The notes under the pieces were generated by a model. It saw only the letters and a list, made by a program, of their open reading frames with translations. It ran no database searches and had not been told where the DNA came from. The position numbers and the translations under genes are program-made. A DNA stretch of 64,000 nucleotides from positions 372,001 through 436,000 of the forward strand of contig JAWKUB010000003.1 of the NCBI GenBank assembly GCA_041398745.1. The letters are read 5' to 3'. Below, piece after piece: positions 24,826 through 32,923 of this stretch; position 1 is the stretch's first letter; the number at the start of each line of letters is the position of its first letter. The stretch is from JACKHO01 sp041398745. Its GTDB lineage: Bacteria; Planctomycetota; Planctomycetia; Planctomycetales; Planctomycetaceae.

Positions 24826-26496
24826 ATGTTGGCAACACGATATCATCACCCCGCTTTACGGCAGCTGACCGAGCAACTGCGTTATTCCCCGGTGGAACGC
24901 CGGGTCGAACAGGTTGATCGAGCAGAGCAGCTTTATTATCGCATTAGCGACGACAGCACATATCCATATCAGGATTTGTGCGAGCGCATTACCGGCTTCC
25001 GCCCGGAAAAATACCCCGACTTAAAAATCGACGGGGACATTCTGCGCCATGATCTGCAGATGTTTGTCGAAGACCTTTCGGCCAGCGCCAATATCCCGGT
25101 TGAATCTGCGCCTGAGCCAGTGTTGACCGTGGATGATTTGAGCGCCCGGTACAACGTCTCAACCAAGACCGTCAGCCGGTGGAGAAAGCGAGGCCTGTTG
25201 AGCCGACGATTCAAGTTCGGCAATCGCTCTCGTGTGGGGTTCCTCCGCTCGTCCGTCGAGAAGTTCGTTGCATTGCATCAGGAAGAAATCCAACGTGGTG
25301 AGAAATTCACGCAACTCGCAGAACACGAGAAGGTGAATCTCATTCAACGCGCTCGTGAGCTGGCTTCACAGGGCGAGCTTCCATCTGCCGTTGCCCGACG
25401 AATTGCCAAAGAGTTTGGCCGTTCGCCAGAAGCTGTGCGGTACACGCTGAAACAATATGACTCACGGCATCCCGACACGGCAGTCTTCCCCAATGCAAAG
25501 GAATTGCTGACCGAAGAAACGCGGCAGTTCATTTACGAGCAATTCAAGCACGGTACGCCCGTTGGCGACATCGCAAAGCTGTGTGAACGCAGTAAGAAGA
25601 GCGTATATCGCATTGTTAACGAAGTGCGAGCCGAAACGCTGGCAGCGTCACCGATTGCTTACATGGACAGTGAAGAGTTTCATGTGTCCGGCGCTGAATC
25701 GGTGATCCTCGGTAAGCCGCCGGAAGTCGCCAGGAGTAACGTGCGGACGAAAGTTCCACCCGGACTTCCTTCGTATCTGGCGAGTTTGTACACCGTTCCG
25801 CTGCTGACACGTGAACAGGAGCAGTACTACTTCCGTAAGATGAATTACTTGAAATTCAAAGCGGAAGCTGAACGTCAGAAGATCGACGCTCGTCGGCCAC
25901 GCGTGAAGCAACTTGACCTTGTGGAAAAGCTGGTACGTGAGGCCCACGCTGTCAAGAACTTTCTCATTCGCAGTAACCTGCGGCTGGTCGTGTCGATTGC
26001 CAAGCGGCACATGACACCGTCCGCCAGTTTCTTCGAAATGGTCAGCGATGGGAACATGTCGCTCATCCGTGCCATTGAGAAGTTCGACTACACGAAAGGA
26101 AACAAGTTCTCCACGTACGCTACATGGGCGATTATGAAGAACTACGCCCGGTCAATTCCGGCCGAGTCGCGACAGTTGGATCGCTTCCGTACCGGAAACG
26201 ATGAAGCGTTTCTGCTGTCACCCGAGGAACGCACAAGCCAGTATGCCGACGAGTCAAACAATGCTCGTCAGCACGCTGCCATCATGTCGATTCTCGACAA
26301 ACTCGATGACCGTGAACGCAGCATCATTGTGCACCGTTTCGGGCTCGAACGAGGAACCGAACCAGAAACGCTCGAGCAAGTCGGAGAACGCATGGGCGTG
26401 ACGAAGGAACGGATTCGGCAAATCGAGTCGCGTGCCATGCAGAAGATTCGCAAAATTGCCGCGATCCAGAAGGTCGACGTACCAGGTTTCGAGTAA
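24826..26496 (+). CDS. RNA polymerase sigma-70 family factor with N-terminal MerR-like HTH
   Basis: 556 residues with a good ribosome site (GGAGG at 24812, 9 bp from ATG). Residues ~1-95 are an unassigned N-terminal region. LTVDDLSARYNVSTKTVSRWRKRGLL (~104-129) is a MerR/excisionase-type helix-turn-helix. Two more HTH-like segments follow (SAVARRIAKEFGRSPEAVRYTL; VGDIAKLCERSKKSVYRIV). Sigma region 2 (~330-450) has NLRLVVSIAKRH, FFEMVSDGNMSLIRAIEKFDYTKGNKFSTYATWAI. Region 4 begins near 486 with KLDDRERSIIVHRFGL and ends VTKERIRQIESRAMQKIRK. Region 3 is short or absent and region 1.1 is missing, so this is an alternative rather than the housekeeping factor. Confidence 0.9.
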   Translation: MLATRYHHPALRQLTEQLRYSPVERRVEQVDRAEQLYYRISDDSTYPYQDLCERITGFRPEKYPDLKIDGDILRHDLQMFVEDLSASANIPVESAPEPVLTVDDLSARYNVSTKTVSRWRKRGLLSRRFKFGNRSRVGFLRSSVEKFVALHQEEIQRGEKFTQLAEHEKVNLIQRARELASQGELPSAVARRIAKEFGRSPEAVRYTLKQYDSRHPDTAVFPNAKELLTEETRQFIYEQFKHGTPVGDIAKLCERSKKSVYRIVNEVRAETLAASPIAYMDSEEFHVSGAESVILGKPPEVARSNVRTKVPPGLPSYLASLYTVPLLTREQEQYYFRKMNYLKFKAEAERQKIDARRPRVKQLDLVEKLVREAHAVKNFLIRSNLRLVVSIAKRHMTPSASFFEMVSDGNMSLIRAIEKFDYTKGNKFSTYATWAIMKNYARSIPAESRQLDRFRTGNDEAFLLSPEERTSQYADESNNARQHAAIMSILDKLDDRERSIIVHRFGLERGTEPETLEQVGERMGVTKERIRQIESRAMQKIRKIAAIQKVDVPGFE

Positions 26497-26510
26497 GTCA
26501 TCTGGCACTT

Positions 26511-26550
26511 CGCAGCTCCGCTGGCGCTTGGATTGCGCCGCGGAGCTGCG
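26511..26550. terminator. Strong GC-rich stem-loop after the sigma gene
   Basis: CGCAGCTCCGC (26511-26521) pairs with GCGGAGCTGCG (26540-26550), with an inner GGCGC/GCGCC extension and a short loop. It starts 14 bp past the sigma stop codon. There is no U-tract, so it could be an RNA-stabilising hairpin instead. Confidence 0.6.
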
Positions 26551-26713
26551 CTTCGGGAATTCACTCGGCAAAATGGTCCTCAGGGCCGCAATTTCACAAA
26601 TGTCTGGCCCCTCTTGTGCCATGATGCTTGAATCTGGTCGTAGCTGGCTACAATGCGTTGATCAGACCTTTTAGCTCAGCCCAGTTCCATCAACTCTTGC
26701 GAGATGTCCCCAG

Positions 26714-27103
26714 ATGAAATTTACGTATTCCTTCCTGTTCCTCTCCCTTGCCCTGTTGTGCTCACTCGGATGCGGTCCAAGTCCATCTGAAGTGGTCGAT
26801 GAGTCGACTGAGGAAACCACGACAGAACTTTCCGCGGAAGACCAGGCCCTCGTTGATCAGCAGAAGATTTGCCCGGTGGGTGGGAGCGCATTGGGGAGTA
26901 TGGGAACCCCTATCAAAGTGATGGTTGGCGAGCGTCCCGTGTTCATTTGCTGCGAAGGCTGTGAAAAGGCTTTGTTGGCCGATCCCGATAAATATCTCGC
27001 CATCCTCGACAATCCTGAAGCTGAAGAAGCTCCAGAAGGTCAGAATGAAGACGCCTCACCGACTGAAGCGGAACCAGCTGAGGGTGAAGCAAACGCTTCC
27101 TAG
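26714..27103 (+). CDS. Lipoprotein with CPVGG...CCEGC cysteine module
   Basis: 129 residues. A lipoprotein signal with lipobox SLGC (C20) predicts membrane anchoring outside the cytoplasm. After an acidic linker, KICPVGGSALGSMGTPIKVMVGERPVFICCEGCEKALLADPDKYLAIL forms a compact YHS/TRASH-like metal-binding module in which four cysteines (one in CPVGG, three in CCEGC) could hold a soft metal. The C-terminus is an acidic Glu/Pro/Ala tail. A role in copper or other metal handling is an inference from the cysteine pattern. A clear terminator follows. Confidence 0.8.
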   Translation: MKFTYSFLFLSLALLCSLGCGPSPSEVVDESTEETTTELSAEDQALVDQQKICPVGGSALGSMGTPIKVMVGERPVFICCEGCEKALLADPDKYLAILDNPEAEEAPEGQNEDASPTEAEPAEGEANAS

Positions 27104-27130
27104 ACCGCAGCGAATTCATCTTGAACTAAA

Positions 27131-27170
27131 GAGGGGATTCCGGCTAAAAGCCGGGTTCCCCTCTTTTTTT
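27131..27170 (+). terminator. Rho-independent terminator
   Basis: GAGGGGA...CCGGCT pairs with AGCCGG...CCCCTC around an AAA loop, followed by T7. This is a classical intrinsic terminator 27 bp after the lipoprotein stop. Confidence 0.9.
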
Positions 27171-27219
27171 GTTCACTCCCCCATTCCCACCACGTCAAGT
27201 TGTTGAGCAGGGACGCTCG

Positions 27220-28593
27220 ATGATCCTCCCAGGACGTCTCCTGGTAGTCGCGGCCGTTTGCGCGGCAATGGTGGGATGCGCCCAGTTGAACCTGCAGTCC
27301 GGCTTTTCGGCGAAATCGAATCCTCAGCTCGCGGACCGAAAACGTGTCTCAACAGATGACAAGGACACTCCCCAAGATTCGCCGCCGAAACGAGTTGCAG
27401 AGAATGAAGTGCCGTCTGAGTCGGTTGTCATTGACTCTCCGCACGACTCTGCAACCAAGACACTCATTGAAATGGAGCTTCGCGACGCCTCACCTGCCGA
27501 ACGGGTGAAATGGCTGGAGGTCCTGAGCAAAATACCAGCGTCGGCAATTCCTTCCGCCCTGCGTCAGCGCCGCACCGGTGAATTGAAAGTGCCAGCAATT
27601 GCAGAGTCCGACGAGGACGGTGGTGGTGAACACGTTTTGGCAGGTCATGAATCAGGGGATGTTCCGGAGGGGGCCAACACAGCAGAAGCGCTGGTGAACA
27701 ACGAAATACCATCCTGGAAGCGTCCCTACTCCAACCTGTTGCCAAAATTCGGGCTTTCTCAAATCCTGCCCGGACATGATGAAGGTGACCGCGAACCGGA
27801 GCAGGGACCCGTGACCATTAAGCCGCTTGTCATTGATGAACCGGAAGTCAAATCGGAAGAGCCTATCACACCCGGAGCTTCACTTTGGCAGGATGAGGTC
27901 CGCAAACTGATTTCGCTGCTGGAAGCGGACATTTCCACAATGGATCCCGACGACAGCGAGGAACAGAATCTCTTCGTCAAACGTCAGGTTGCGCTCCGGA
28001 TGCTGCATTTACTGATGAACGACCCGCAACAGGCTCAGCGTGTCATTCCCAATCTTCCCAGAGCAGAGCAGGAGTTTTGGACGAGCGTCTTCTGGGGACT
28101 CTCATCGTATCTCAATGAAGATGACAGCGATGGGGTTCGGCGTCGACAGGATACGCTCAACCAACTGCGGGCCGCTGTGCGTCATTTGCAGGCAACTGCG
28201 CCGCTGGAATTGCGTCACTTGGCTTTCTGTCGACAGATCGACGGATTCGGCAGCTATGAGCCATTTGAATCTGAGACATTTACTTCGGGACAGTCCGTGC
28301 TGCTCTACGGCGAACTCAGTGGCTTCCATAGTGAACCAAATGTTGACGGATTCTATGAAACGCGAATTCGTTCGAGCGTGGAAATCGTGAATGTCGACAG
28401 CGATTTGGTAGTCGACCAATTCGACTTCGGCACGACACCCGACATTTGCCGGGTCATGCGAAACGACTATTTCCAGTCGTTCAGAATCGACTTCCCGCAG
28501 CTGTCTCCTGGCCAGTACGAAATCAGACTACGAGTTCAAGACGAGCACACCGGAAAGTTCGCACTTCAGTCCCTTGCTTTCTCAATCCAATAA
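27220..28593 (+). CDS. Hypothetical lipoprotein
   Basis: 457 residues from ATG 27220, chosen because the lipoprotein signal MILPGRLLVVAAVCAAMVGC starts there (C20 in AMVGC). Residues ~25-200 are low-complexity and acidic. The C-terminal half (~225-457) looks folded: SLLEADISTMDPDDSEEQNLFVKRQVALRMLHLL is helical, and GQSVLLYGELSGFHSE and FRIDFPQLSPGQYEIRLRVQDEHTGK are beta-rich and domain-like. It is not recognised beyond that. Probably periplasmic-facing. It is transcribed separately from the upstream lipoprotein because a terminator intervenes. Confidence 0.75.
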   Translation: MILPGRLLVVAAVCAAMVGCAQLNLQSGFSAKSNPQLADRKRVSTDDKDTPQDSPPKRVAENEVPSESVVIDSPHDSATKTLIEMELRDASPAERVKWLEVLSKIPASAIPSALRQRRTGELKVPAIAESDEDGGGEHVLAGHESGDVPEGANTAEALVNNEIPSWKRPYSNLLPKFGLSQILPGHDEGDREPEQGPVTIKPLVIDEPEVKSEEPITPGASLWQDEVRKLISLLEADISTMDPDDSEEQNLFVKRQVALRMLHLLMNDPQQAQRVIPNLPRAEQEFWTSVFWGLSSYLNEDDSDGVRRRQDTLNQLRAAVRHLQATAPLELRHLAFCRQIDGFGSYEPFESETFTSGQSVLLYGELSGFHSEPNVDGFYETRIRSSVEIVNVDSDLVVDQFDFGTTPDICRVMRNDYFQSFRIDFPQLSPGQYEIRLRVQDEHTGKFALQSLAFSIQ

Positions 28594-28680
28594 TTCACCT
28601 GAGAAACCATCGGGACGGACGACAAGAACGCGCGCTGCTTAATTGCAGTTTCATTCCCAAACAGCGGCACGGGGATGAAG

Positions 28681-28859
28681 GCATCCGATAGATGGTGGCG
28701 GTGCTTCACGCTCAGTCACCTGGACAGCTCTCGGCAATCGCATGAGGAATAGGAATTCACCCTCCCCGAATCTCGTAAACTCGATTCGACCCTCCCGTTT
28801 TCGGCTTCGCCGCCGGGAGGGTGAAGGTTTCCGACAGCCTGCCCCCATTCATCGGATGC
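28681..28859. mobile_element. 179-bp MITE-like element with terminal inverted repeats
   Basis: The segment begins GCATCCGAT and ends ATCGGATGC, a perfect 9-bp terminal inverted repeat that extends imperfectly inward. It contains the second, inverted copy (28681-28763) of the 83-bp repeat at 10058-10140 and a 65-bp stretch shared with 11446-11510. There is no coding capacity. It is likely a non-autonomous element or REP-like unit. Confidence 0.6.
28789..28822. repeat. ACCCTCCC hairpin inside the MITE-like element
   Basis: 8-bp arms ACCCTCCC (28789-28796) and GGGAGGGT (28815-28822) around an 18-base loop containing CGGCTTCGCCG. Same family as 10042, 11376 and 11478. Confidence 0.8.
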
Positions 28860-29232
28860 ACCCCACGGGGATGGAGTACCTACCAATCCGTTTTCACGAA
28901 GCTTTTGAGGGCCGAAACTGAATGTGGCACCGGTGAGAGAACGGACTTCGTCTCGCAGGTGCCACAATCGCATTTGACGGGAAATGTCGCCAAACTTCTC
29001 GACTCCGAAGCGGATTCGATTCGCTGGGATGAACGTCAGTTTCGAGCCAATCACTCATCTGCTCATCGAGACGAATCAGACGATCGACTTCAACCAACGT
29101 CGACTTGATGATACGGCAGCAATCCGCCAACTCCAGTCAAAACAGAGTTGCAGACGAGAAGTTGCCTGAAGGACTGCGCAAGCGACCGGCTGTACCGTTT
29201 GGGAAAGCGGTACACGCAACGACGGCGACGCG

Positions 29233-31305
29233 TCACTCTTCTTCGCTACTCGCGGAAGGATTTTGCTGAGGCGGTGCGGAATCCTCGTCACTCGCGTGTG
29301 ACTCATCGAGTGTGATGGTTTCCTCTTCCTCCTTCGCAGGAGCGTCGCGATTATCCTTCCGATCGGTTACTGATTGGAAGTTGCGGGGCGTTGCCGGGCC
29401 AATGACCTCAATCATTTCATCGCGGGAAACAATTTCCTTGTCAAGCAGAGCCTCCGACAGCAAGTCCAGTTCCTTGCGATGCTCTTCCAATACATCCACT
29501 GCATGGGCTTGCGCGGCGCGCAGAATGCGTTGCACTTCCTGGTCGATAGTGTAAGCCGTCTGCTCGCTGTACTTACGCTGCTCGTGAATTTCCTTTCCGA
29601 GGAATGGGTGCTCTTCACTTTCGCGGAACGCGACTGGACCAATGACTTCACTCATCCCCCAGGCGCCAACCATGCGACGTGCAATTTGCGTGGCGCGCTG
29701 AATATCGCTCTCCGCTCCTGCCGAGTACTCGTCGAAAATCATTTTCTCCGCAGCCCGCCCAGCAAGTGCCACGGCAAGCATGGTCTCCAGACGCTTCTGC
29801 CCCATGTGCATCCGTTCTTCTTCTGGAACAAACTGGGTCACACCTAGAGCACGTCCGCGTGGCACAATAGTTACTTTGTGAACGAGGTCTGCATCGGGCG
29901 AGTACCATCCGAGCAGAGCATGCCCTGCTTCGTGGTAGGCCGTCATCCGCTTCTCATGATCGTTCAGCACTTCGTCACGTTCGACGCCCATCATGATTTT
30001 GTCACGGGCGGTCTCGAAGTCGTCCTGATCGACCTTATCCTTGTTCTCGCGCGCCGCATTGAGAGCCGCCTCGTTCACCAGGTTCTTCAGTTCGGCACCT
30101 GAGAACCCAATGGTTCCGGCGGCGACATCGGCCAAATCGACGTTATCGGCGAGAGGAACTTTGCGGACGTGAACCTTCAGAATACCCAGTCGACCTTGGC
30201 GGCTGGGACGATCAACAGACACGTGCCGATCAAAACGTCCTGGACGAAGCAATGCGGGGTCGAGCACGTCCGGGCGGTTCGTCGCGGCGACCACAATAAC
30301 TGCCTCGGACGGTTCAAATCCGTCCATTTCACTGAGGATTTGGTTGAGGGTTTGCTCACGTTCGTCGTGACCGCCCCCCAAGCCTGCACCACGTACGCGG
30401 CCGACGGCATCAATTTCGTCGACGAAGAGAATGCAGGGAGCACTTTCCTTTGCCGTGCGGAACATATCACGCACGCGCGACGCACCGACACCTACGAACA
30501 TTTGAATGAACTCAGACCCGTTGATGGAGAAGAAGGGAACGCCAGCTTCGCCAGCAACGGCCCGGGCCATGAGGGTCTTACCCGTACCGGGAGGCCCCAT
30601 GAGCAAAACGCCTTTGGGGATTTGTGCGCCGAGCTTCAGGAACTTCGATGGGTCTTTGAGGAATTCCACCACTTCCGTCAGTTCGCGCTTCGCGTGATCG
30701 AGCCCGGCAACTTCATCAAAAGTGACTTTGATTTCGTTGGCTTCAAACTCCTTGGCCGGACTCTTCACGAAACTGCCGAACATTCCCGAACCGAACTGGT
30801 CCGATGATCGACGGAACAGAAAGACGACGAGGGCAATCATCAAAATGAAGGGCAGCCATACGTACAGCAGCGACTGCAGGAACATTCCAGGCTCGCCACT
30901 CTCCGTGTGGGTTTTCACGTCCGCCTTTTCCAGGCGATCAAGCAAAACCCGTTCTTCAAAAATCGGAATTTCAGTGATGAACTGTTTGGTGTAGACGTGG
31001 TTTTCCTCTGGATGTTTTGGAGGATCATTCCATTCACCACTTAACGTTGTCCGTGCAATCAAGACAGAATTGACATTTCCTTCTTCAAGCTGCTTCAGAA
31101 AGAGGGAATAGTCAACCTTGGTGTGCCGGACTTCCTGATTCCTGTTCCAGGCAAAGTATGCGAGGATGAGCATGACACCCAGCATTCCCATCAGCAGTGG
31201 AAACGGATTTCGGGAACGAGGGCGGGGCGGCATAGGTGGACCACCAGGCAGCCCGTTGGGGGAACGCCTGTTATTTGAACCGCCGGGAGAAGGATTCTGA
31301 GACAT
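29233..31305 (-). CDS. ftsH: ATP-dependent zinc metalloprotease FtsH
   Basis: 690 residues. A membrane-bound AAA+ protease that degrades misfolded membrane and regulatory proteins. A Pro/Gly-rich cytoplasmic leader (~1-35) precedes TM1 (PLLMGMLGVMLILAYFA); a periplasmic domain and TM2 (LYVWLPFILMIALVVFLF) follow. The AAA domain has Walker A GPPGTGKT (237-244), Walker B CILFVDEIDAVG and the RPGRFDRHV region. The protease has the zinc motif HEAGH (H458, E459, H462). The C-terminal ~40 residues are very acidic. The Pro-rich leader is longer than in E. coli FtsH. Confidence 0.97.
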   Translation of the reverse strand: MSQNPSPGGSNNRRSPNGLPGGPPMPPRPRSRNPFPLLMGMLGVMLILAYFAWNRNQEVRHTKVDYSLFLKQLEEGNVNSVLIARTTLSGEWNDPPKHPEENHVYTKQFITEIPIFEERVLLDRLEKADVKTHTESGEPGMFLQSLLYVWLPFILMIALVVFLFRRSSDQFGSGMFGSFVKSPAKEFEANEIKVTFDEVAGLDHAKRELTEVVEFLKDPSKFLKLGAQIPKGVLLMGPPGTGKTLMARAVAGEAGVPFFSINGSEFIQMFVGVGASRVRDMFRTAKESAPCILFVDEIDAVGRVRGAGLGGGHDEREQTLNQILSEMDGFEPSEAVIVVAATNRPDVLDPALLRPGRFDRHVSVDRPSRQGRLGILKVHVRKVPLADNVDLADVAAGTIGFSGAELKNLVNEAALNAARENKDKVDQDDFETARDKIMMGVERDEVLNDHEKRMTAYHEAGHALLGWYSPDADLVHKVTIVPRGRALGVTQFVPEEERMHMGQKRLETMLAVALAGRAAEKMIFDEYSAGAESDIQRATQIARRMVGAWGMSEVIGPVAFRESEEHPFLGKEIHEQRKYSEQTAYTIDQEVQRILRAAQAHAVDVLEEHRKELDLLSEALLDKEIVSRDEMIEVIGPATPRNFQSVTDRKDNRDAPAKEEEETITLDESHASDEDSAPPQQNPSASSEEE

Positions 31306-31557
31306 ATGATTTCACTGCTGCGACATAACGTTTGAGCGGTTGTGGTATCAGTCAACACACCTGCCCAAGACGCTAACGTCCCAAGACTGCAAACTCTTTC
31401 AAACCGGGAACCCTACACGACACGCCGCCTACGGGCAACGAGAGCACGCAACTTCCGGGAGAACTTTCCTTTTGGCTCATATCATCGCTCATGAGGAGAG
31501 ACTTCTGGTGACACTGGAAAAGCCATTGGAGCCAGTCAAATTAAGCGGCAACAGGAG

Positions 31558-32271
31558 CTATTCCCGGTAGTTTTCGACGAGTTGGTCTGCCTGATGTTGG
31601 ACATTGGACGGGAGTTGAATGAGGGGTGAGGGAGTACCGAGTTCCTGGGCAATTCTCTCAGCCACCATCTCGGCCAGTCCTTGCCTGTCAATGCACACTC
31701 CGGTGAGGTCATGGATTCCCGGAAACTCGGGAGCATACTCTGATCGACCTGTTAAGATTGATCCGTGCTGCAGGACGGCACCGCGACGACGACGTTGAGC
31801 ACTGCCAACAATTTTATGCGCGCCAATGACAATGTCCCGAGGATCACCGCGGCTGAAGCAAAGAAAACGGGATTCCTGGTCCAGTTTTTCCCCTCGCATG
31901 GCACTCTCTACGCCAAATTCCCGCAATGCTCCAATGATGACGTCGTGTGCCAAGTCGTAAATTGTTCCGGGGCTACGTGTTAGCGGGTGCGAGATGGGAA
32001 CGCAACACGAATATGTCACCTCGTGATGATGCAGAATGGCGCCACCGCCTGAAAGACGCCGCACCCTGGCGAGCTCCTCAAAACGGCTGTCTATGACCAG
32101 CCGCTCTTTTGCCTGGAAGTGCCCGAGCGAAACTGTGGGCTGAGCCCAAGAGTAGCAACGTACTGCCAGGAAATCATTTGCGACCGATTCATTCAGCATC
32201 GCTTCGTCAACCGCCATATTCCAGTCACCGGCGGCGGGTGCGTCCAGAATTGTATAGCAGAAGGGTTGCAT
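31558..32271 (-). CDS. lplA: Lipoate-protein ligase A family protein
   Basis: 237 residues, BPL/LplA fold without an accessory C-terminal domain. It attaches lipoate (or transfers octanoate) to E2 subunits. Signatures are RRLSGGGAILHHHEVTYS (~71-88) and the catalytic lysine K153 in GAHKIVGSAQRRRRGAVLQHGSI. The short form resembles LplA N-terminal/LipM-like proteins, so octanoyltransferase activity is an alternative. A dihydrolipoyl dehydrogenase lies 9 kb away. It is downstream of csrA on the same strand but separated by a terminator. Confidence 0.87.
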   Translation of the reverse strand: MQPFCYTILDAPAAGDWNMAVDEAMLNESVANDFLAVRCYSWAQPTVSLGHFQAKERLVIDSRFEELARVRRLSGGGAILHHHEVTYSCCVPISHPLTRSPGTIYDLAHDVIIGALREFGVESAMRGEKLDQESRFLCFSRGDPRDIVIGAHKIVGSAQRRRRGAVLQHGSILTGRSEYAPEFPGIHDLTGVCIDRQGLAEMVAERIAQELGTPSPLIQLPSNVQHQADQLVENYRE

Positions 32272-32314
32272 GGTGTTTCGAGCTTCAGTGATGACGTCAG
32301 CAACGCGTCGCCGG

Positions 32315-32354
32315 AAAAAAGAAAACGCGTCAACTCACTACTGAGTGACGCGTT
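32315..32354 (-). terminator. Rho-independent terminator of csrA
   Basis: Reading leftward, AACGCGTCA-CTCA pairs with TGAG-T-TGACGCGTT (one bulged base), followed by TTTTCTTTTTT. It begins 31 bp past the csrA stop. Confidence 0.88.
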
Positions 32355-32384
32355 ATGTCAATTCAAACTGAATTGTACCGCCGT

Positions 32385-32603
32385 TTATTCTGAAACGACA
32401 GGCTTAGAGTCGGATGTGCGATTTACTGGTCCAGACGCCTCGGGCTGCCGCAAGGCCTGATAAACTTCTTCACGATGGATAGTGACGTCACGGGGAGCGT
32501 CTACTCCGAGCCGGACTTTGTCACCTCGCACTTCAACAACCGTGATCCGAATGCGATCATCAATGATGATACTTTCATTCTTCTTTCTTGATAACACCAA
32601 CAT
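32385..32603 (-). CDS. csrA: Carbon storage regulator CsrA
   Basis: 72 residues. An RNA-binding translational regulator that recognises GGA in hairpin loops near ribosome sites. MLVLSRKKNESIIIDDRIRITVVEVRGDKVRLGVDAPRDVTIHREEVY is a textbook CsrA; R44-equivalent binding residues fall in the APRDVTIHREEVY strand. The tail of ~20 residues after the core is longer than in E. coli. A GAGG ribosome site lies 7-10 bp before ATG. The partner FliW is not in the window. It has its own terminator downstream and a 320-bp gene-free region upstream. Confidence 0.96.
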   Translation of the reverse strand: MLVLSRKKNESIIIDDRIRITVVEVRGDKVRLGVDAPRDVTIHREEVYQALRQPEASGPVNRTSDSKPVVSE

Positions 32604-32923
32604 TGCACTGCCTCATGCTCACTCAATTCCTTGTCAACTGAATCGGGGGTGAAGCGTTGACCGTAACTGCTTCTATCAACAGAGCGTTCCCCTGCGATTC
32701 AAAAGCAATGCTATGGAGCACAGTCAAAGCGTCAATACCCCATTCGGCAATAATTGCCGATTTCCGAGGAAAAAGTGCTTTGCACGTCAAGTGAACGTTT
32801 GAGCAATTGCCGAAGCGAATTACTACCACTTGCCCCATTGCTGCTTATGATCGTCATACGACCACTATATTTTGTGCTCGCCACTGAGGTGAAACTCGCA
32901 AGCGAATCGGCTGTGAGAATTGG
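32604..32923. other. Gene-free region upstream of csrA
   Basis: 320 bp between the iron-sulfur protein stop and the csrA start. A short minus-strand frame is present at 32623-32838 but its codon use and sequence give no support for a gene. A TTGACA-like box (minus strand, 32637-32632) lies close to csrA but is only ~28 bp from the start, with no -10 at the right distance. Presumably it holds the csrA promoter. Confidence 0.35.

Larger units (their letters stand above)
28594..29232. other. 639-bp gap with a repeat element and possible gene remnant
   Basis: The longest gene-free stretch of the window. Its left part holds a MITE-like element (28681-28859). Its right part (about 28880-29130) has short minus-strand frames with protein-like runs, such as VEVDRLIRLDEQMSDWLE in one frame and FGVEKFGDISRQMRLWHLRDEV in another. 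These could be a frameshifted remnant. No intact gene is supported. Confidence 0.45.

Noticed and set aside
24354..24917. 187-codon frame in the sigma-factor leader
   Set aside because: It overlaps the well-supported sigma start, has no family match and has irregular codon use.
32623..32838. 71-codon minus-strand frame upstream of csrA
   Set aside because: No ribosome site, mixed composition and no recognisable features; treated as leader DNA.
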